Part shown: piece after piece, positions 62,791 through 64,000 of the stretch | How the letters are laid out: each line of letters opens with the position of its first letter | Position numbering within the stretch: position 1 is the first letter of the stretch | NCBI GenBank assembly: GCA_017520935.1 | Contig: JAFXEF010000018.1 | Span: 1 to 64,000, forward strand | Length of the DNA: 64,000 nucleotides | Direction of reading: 5' to 3' | Source of the DNA: Bacteroidaceae bacterium | GTDB lineage: Bacteria > Bacteroidota > Bacteroidia > Bacteroidales > Bacteroidaceae | Position numbers and translations under genes: made by a program | The notes under the pieces: model-generated | Told to the model about the DNA's origin: nothing | Database searches by the model: none | The model's input: the letters and a program-made list of their open reading frames with translations, nothing else

Positions 62791-63360
62791 CTAAAAATCC
62801 AAATCAAATCTAATCTCCGTTATCAGATTATTCTTATGCTTTACTACCAATAAATCGTTGAATTCGGTCCTGTACCATCTTCTTATTGTCCCGTCATCAA
62901 ATGTCTTTTCTTCAAACTTATTGAATGATGACCAGTTAATTCGATTAACGTTATCACCTACTTGCATTTCAACTCCTTCAATACTACAGCGATATTTATT
63001 ACCCACAAGTATAATGGAGAACAATCCTAAGTCATCAGCTGGAGTCATAGTAATCAATACCCCTTGGTGACCATATCTATAAGCCACTTCTCTATAATCA
63101 GGCATAGTTTCTGTTCTTGTTCCAAAAATAGAGTCCAATTGACTCGCCGAATAATAATACCCCATATAAATATGAGAATCATTTCGTATAGGATTATAGA
63201 CATAAACACTCAAATTGCCAAAATCTGTTTTTTTCCCAACAACTTCGACTTTTGGAAAAGTTGCATTGTCAGGATTAACAATTTTTGTCTGGGCTTGAAT
63301 CTGCAAACAGCCAACAGAAGCTACAAAAAGAAATATAAAACCTCTCATTTTTCTATACAT
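62791..63360 (-). CDS. Secreted protein of unknown function
   Basis: A 189-residue protein with a signal peptide (RGFIFLFVASVGCLQIQAQ; Met5 at 63348 is an alternative start). The mature part is beta-rich with no recognisable catalytic motif. Low G+C and atypical codon use suggest recent acquisition. It lies 19 bases downstream of the M23-peptidase gene and directly before the ligase-like frame. An immunity or accessory protein of the upstream gene is possible; no family is recognised. Confidence 0.6.
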   Translation of the reverse strand: MYRKMRGFIFLFVASVGCLQIQAQTKIVNPDNATFPKVEVVGKKTDFGNLSVYVYNPIRNDSHIYMGYYYSASQLDSIFGTRTETMPDYREVAYRYGHQGVLITMTPADDLGLFSIILVGNKYRCSIEGVEMQVGDNVNRINWSSFNKFEEKTFDDGTIRRWYRTEFNDLLVVKHKNNLITEIRFDLDF

Positions 63361-63379
63361 ACAACTAGTCGTTTAATAA

Positions 63380-64000
63380 TTACTCACAATCTGTTTTCAA
63401 GTTAATAGTAGAATTTCCGTTACTATCTTTTTCATATTCTACAGGAATGTAATCAACAGGATTAACGTACCCCTCCCCTTCTACACGTATTCCATAATGT
63501 AAATGCGGAACCGAAGGTGAAGCGTTTCCTGTGATTCCACTATACCCAATAAAGGTTCCAGTATAGACTGTATCACCGACCTTAAGATCGTTATCATTAT
63601 TTTTCTTTAAATGCCAATAGACATGATTAAAAGTCTTTCCATTTATAGTAGACTCTATTTCAATGAAATTCCCCACCTTTGCTATTCTCTTAGCTGCTTC
63701 CGAATAATCACCGCTTTTGTATTTATTATATGTGTCATTATCAAAATCATTTTTAATTGCAACAACCACTCCATCATGAGTAGAATAAATAGGAGTGCCT
63801 TCTTCCGCAGCGAGATCTATGCCTTGATGAAAAACTGTCTTCTTGCGATTTTCATCATATCTAGTAATCCCCCAAGTACCTCCTCTAGGATTCCAATTGC
63901 TAGGAGGCGCAATTCTCATACTTACGAGTGGATTACCACTCAAACCATCATCGCTTTGGCAGGGAATTTTATCATTCTCATTACTGTCTCCAGTATTACC
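63380..64000 (-). CDS. M23-family peptidase domain, 5' end outside window
   Basis: The last 206 residues of a protein that runs off the right edge: the frame is open through to base 64000, and the TTG at 63943 is not a real start. It contains a lysostaphin-type M23 domain with HQGIDLAAEEG (first His/Asp zinc ligands) and PHLHYGI (HxH), preceded by SGNPLVSMRIAPPSNWNPRGG. This form of M23 domain often caps large Bacteroidetes surface or Rhs-type proteins. It would cleave peptidoglycan cross-links. AT-rich, like the next gene. Confidence 0.85.
   Translation of the reverse strand, partial: GNTGDSNENDKIPCQSDDGLSGNPLVSMRIAPPSNWNPRGGTWGITRYDENRKKTVFHQGIDLAAEEGTPIYSTHDGVVVAIKNDFDNDTYNKYKSGDYSEAAKRIAKVGNFIEIESTINGKTFNHVYWHLKKNNDNDLKVGDTVYTGTFIGYSGITGNASPSVPHLHYGIRVEGEGYVNPVDYIPVEYEKDSNGNSTINLKTDCE

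Overview
The window is a stretch of a Bacteroidales chromosome, most likely Bacteroides, Prevotella or a close relative. Four things support this. Promoters match the Bacteroidetes pattern (-33 TTTG, about 19-21 bases, -7 TAnnTTTG) at many genes. The core gene order (three SurA-like foldases, an OstA-like protein, mutL; DUF4271-hemD; rnpA-yidD-tatD) is a Bacteroidetes order. Several secreted proteins end in the tail Y-[DN]-L-x-G-x-R-[VL]...G-[IV]-[YN]-I-[VI]-x-[GN]-[KR]-K-V. Typical Bacteroides mobile-element genes are present (topB, DUF3945, integrase, VirE, DUF4248 and smalltalk families). All family calls are from recognition of the translated sequence; no database search was run.

Layout. 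1-0.8 kb: 3' end of a sorted surface protein and a small peptide gene. 0.9-3.3 kb: tandem OmpA-family proteins. 3.5-11.3 kb: an envelope-biogenesis operon on the minus strand (three SurA-like proteins, OstA-like protein, small membrane protein, mutL). 11.4-16.5 kb: RNA helicase, LptF/G-type permease, an accessory insert (small peptide, decayed sorted protein, foldback repeats), and tgt. 16.6-25.9 kb: DUF454 protein, TonB-dependent receptor, tRNA-Arg, dprA, thioesterase, TPR lipoprotein, S9 peptidase. 26-35 kb: plus-strand housekeeping genes (ahcY, LOG, DUF4271, hemD, rnpA, yidD, tatD, tyrS, methyltransferase, GNAT). 35.2-46.4 kb: a third small peptide after a giant GH89 protein, argH, a DUF1680 arabinofuranosidase, tdh. 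46.4-51 kb: an AT-rich island with a HindVP-type restriction-modification pair, a truncated topB and an integrase::DUF3945 fusion next to tRNA-Lys, apparently the scar of an integrative element. 51-54.4 kb: AI-2E transporter and a DeaD-like helicase. 54.4-59.5 kb: a compact accessory module (M15 peptidase, two tiny peptides, HU-like protein, DUF4248, VirE-like primase/helicase, broken HTH gene) with a 227-base foldback and a perfect 26-base palindrome. 59.6-64 kb: a minus-strand run of a transglutaminase-like lipoprotein, an O-antigen-ligase-like protein lacking its N-terminal half, a secreted unknown and a partial M23 peptidase.

Most notable observations. (1) Three small proteins of 51, 54 and 60 residues share an N-terminal [KR]xxYxxP...M[VLI]AxS signature and a C-terminal RRG[SG]WG[ND]LW[EG] tail, and each lies directly downstream of a gene for a secreted protein with the same kind of C-terminal sorting tail. 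I know of no described function for such a pairing. (2) The VirE/DUF4248/HU/smalltalk/M15 module has long inverted repeats resembling a small replicating or excising unit. (3) A G/C-rich palindromic repeat is inserted in frame into three different proteins (five copies), concentrated at 54-58 kb.
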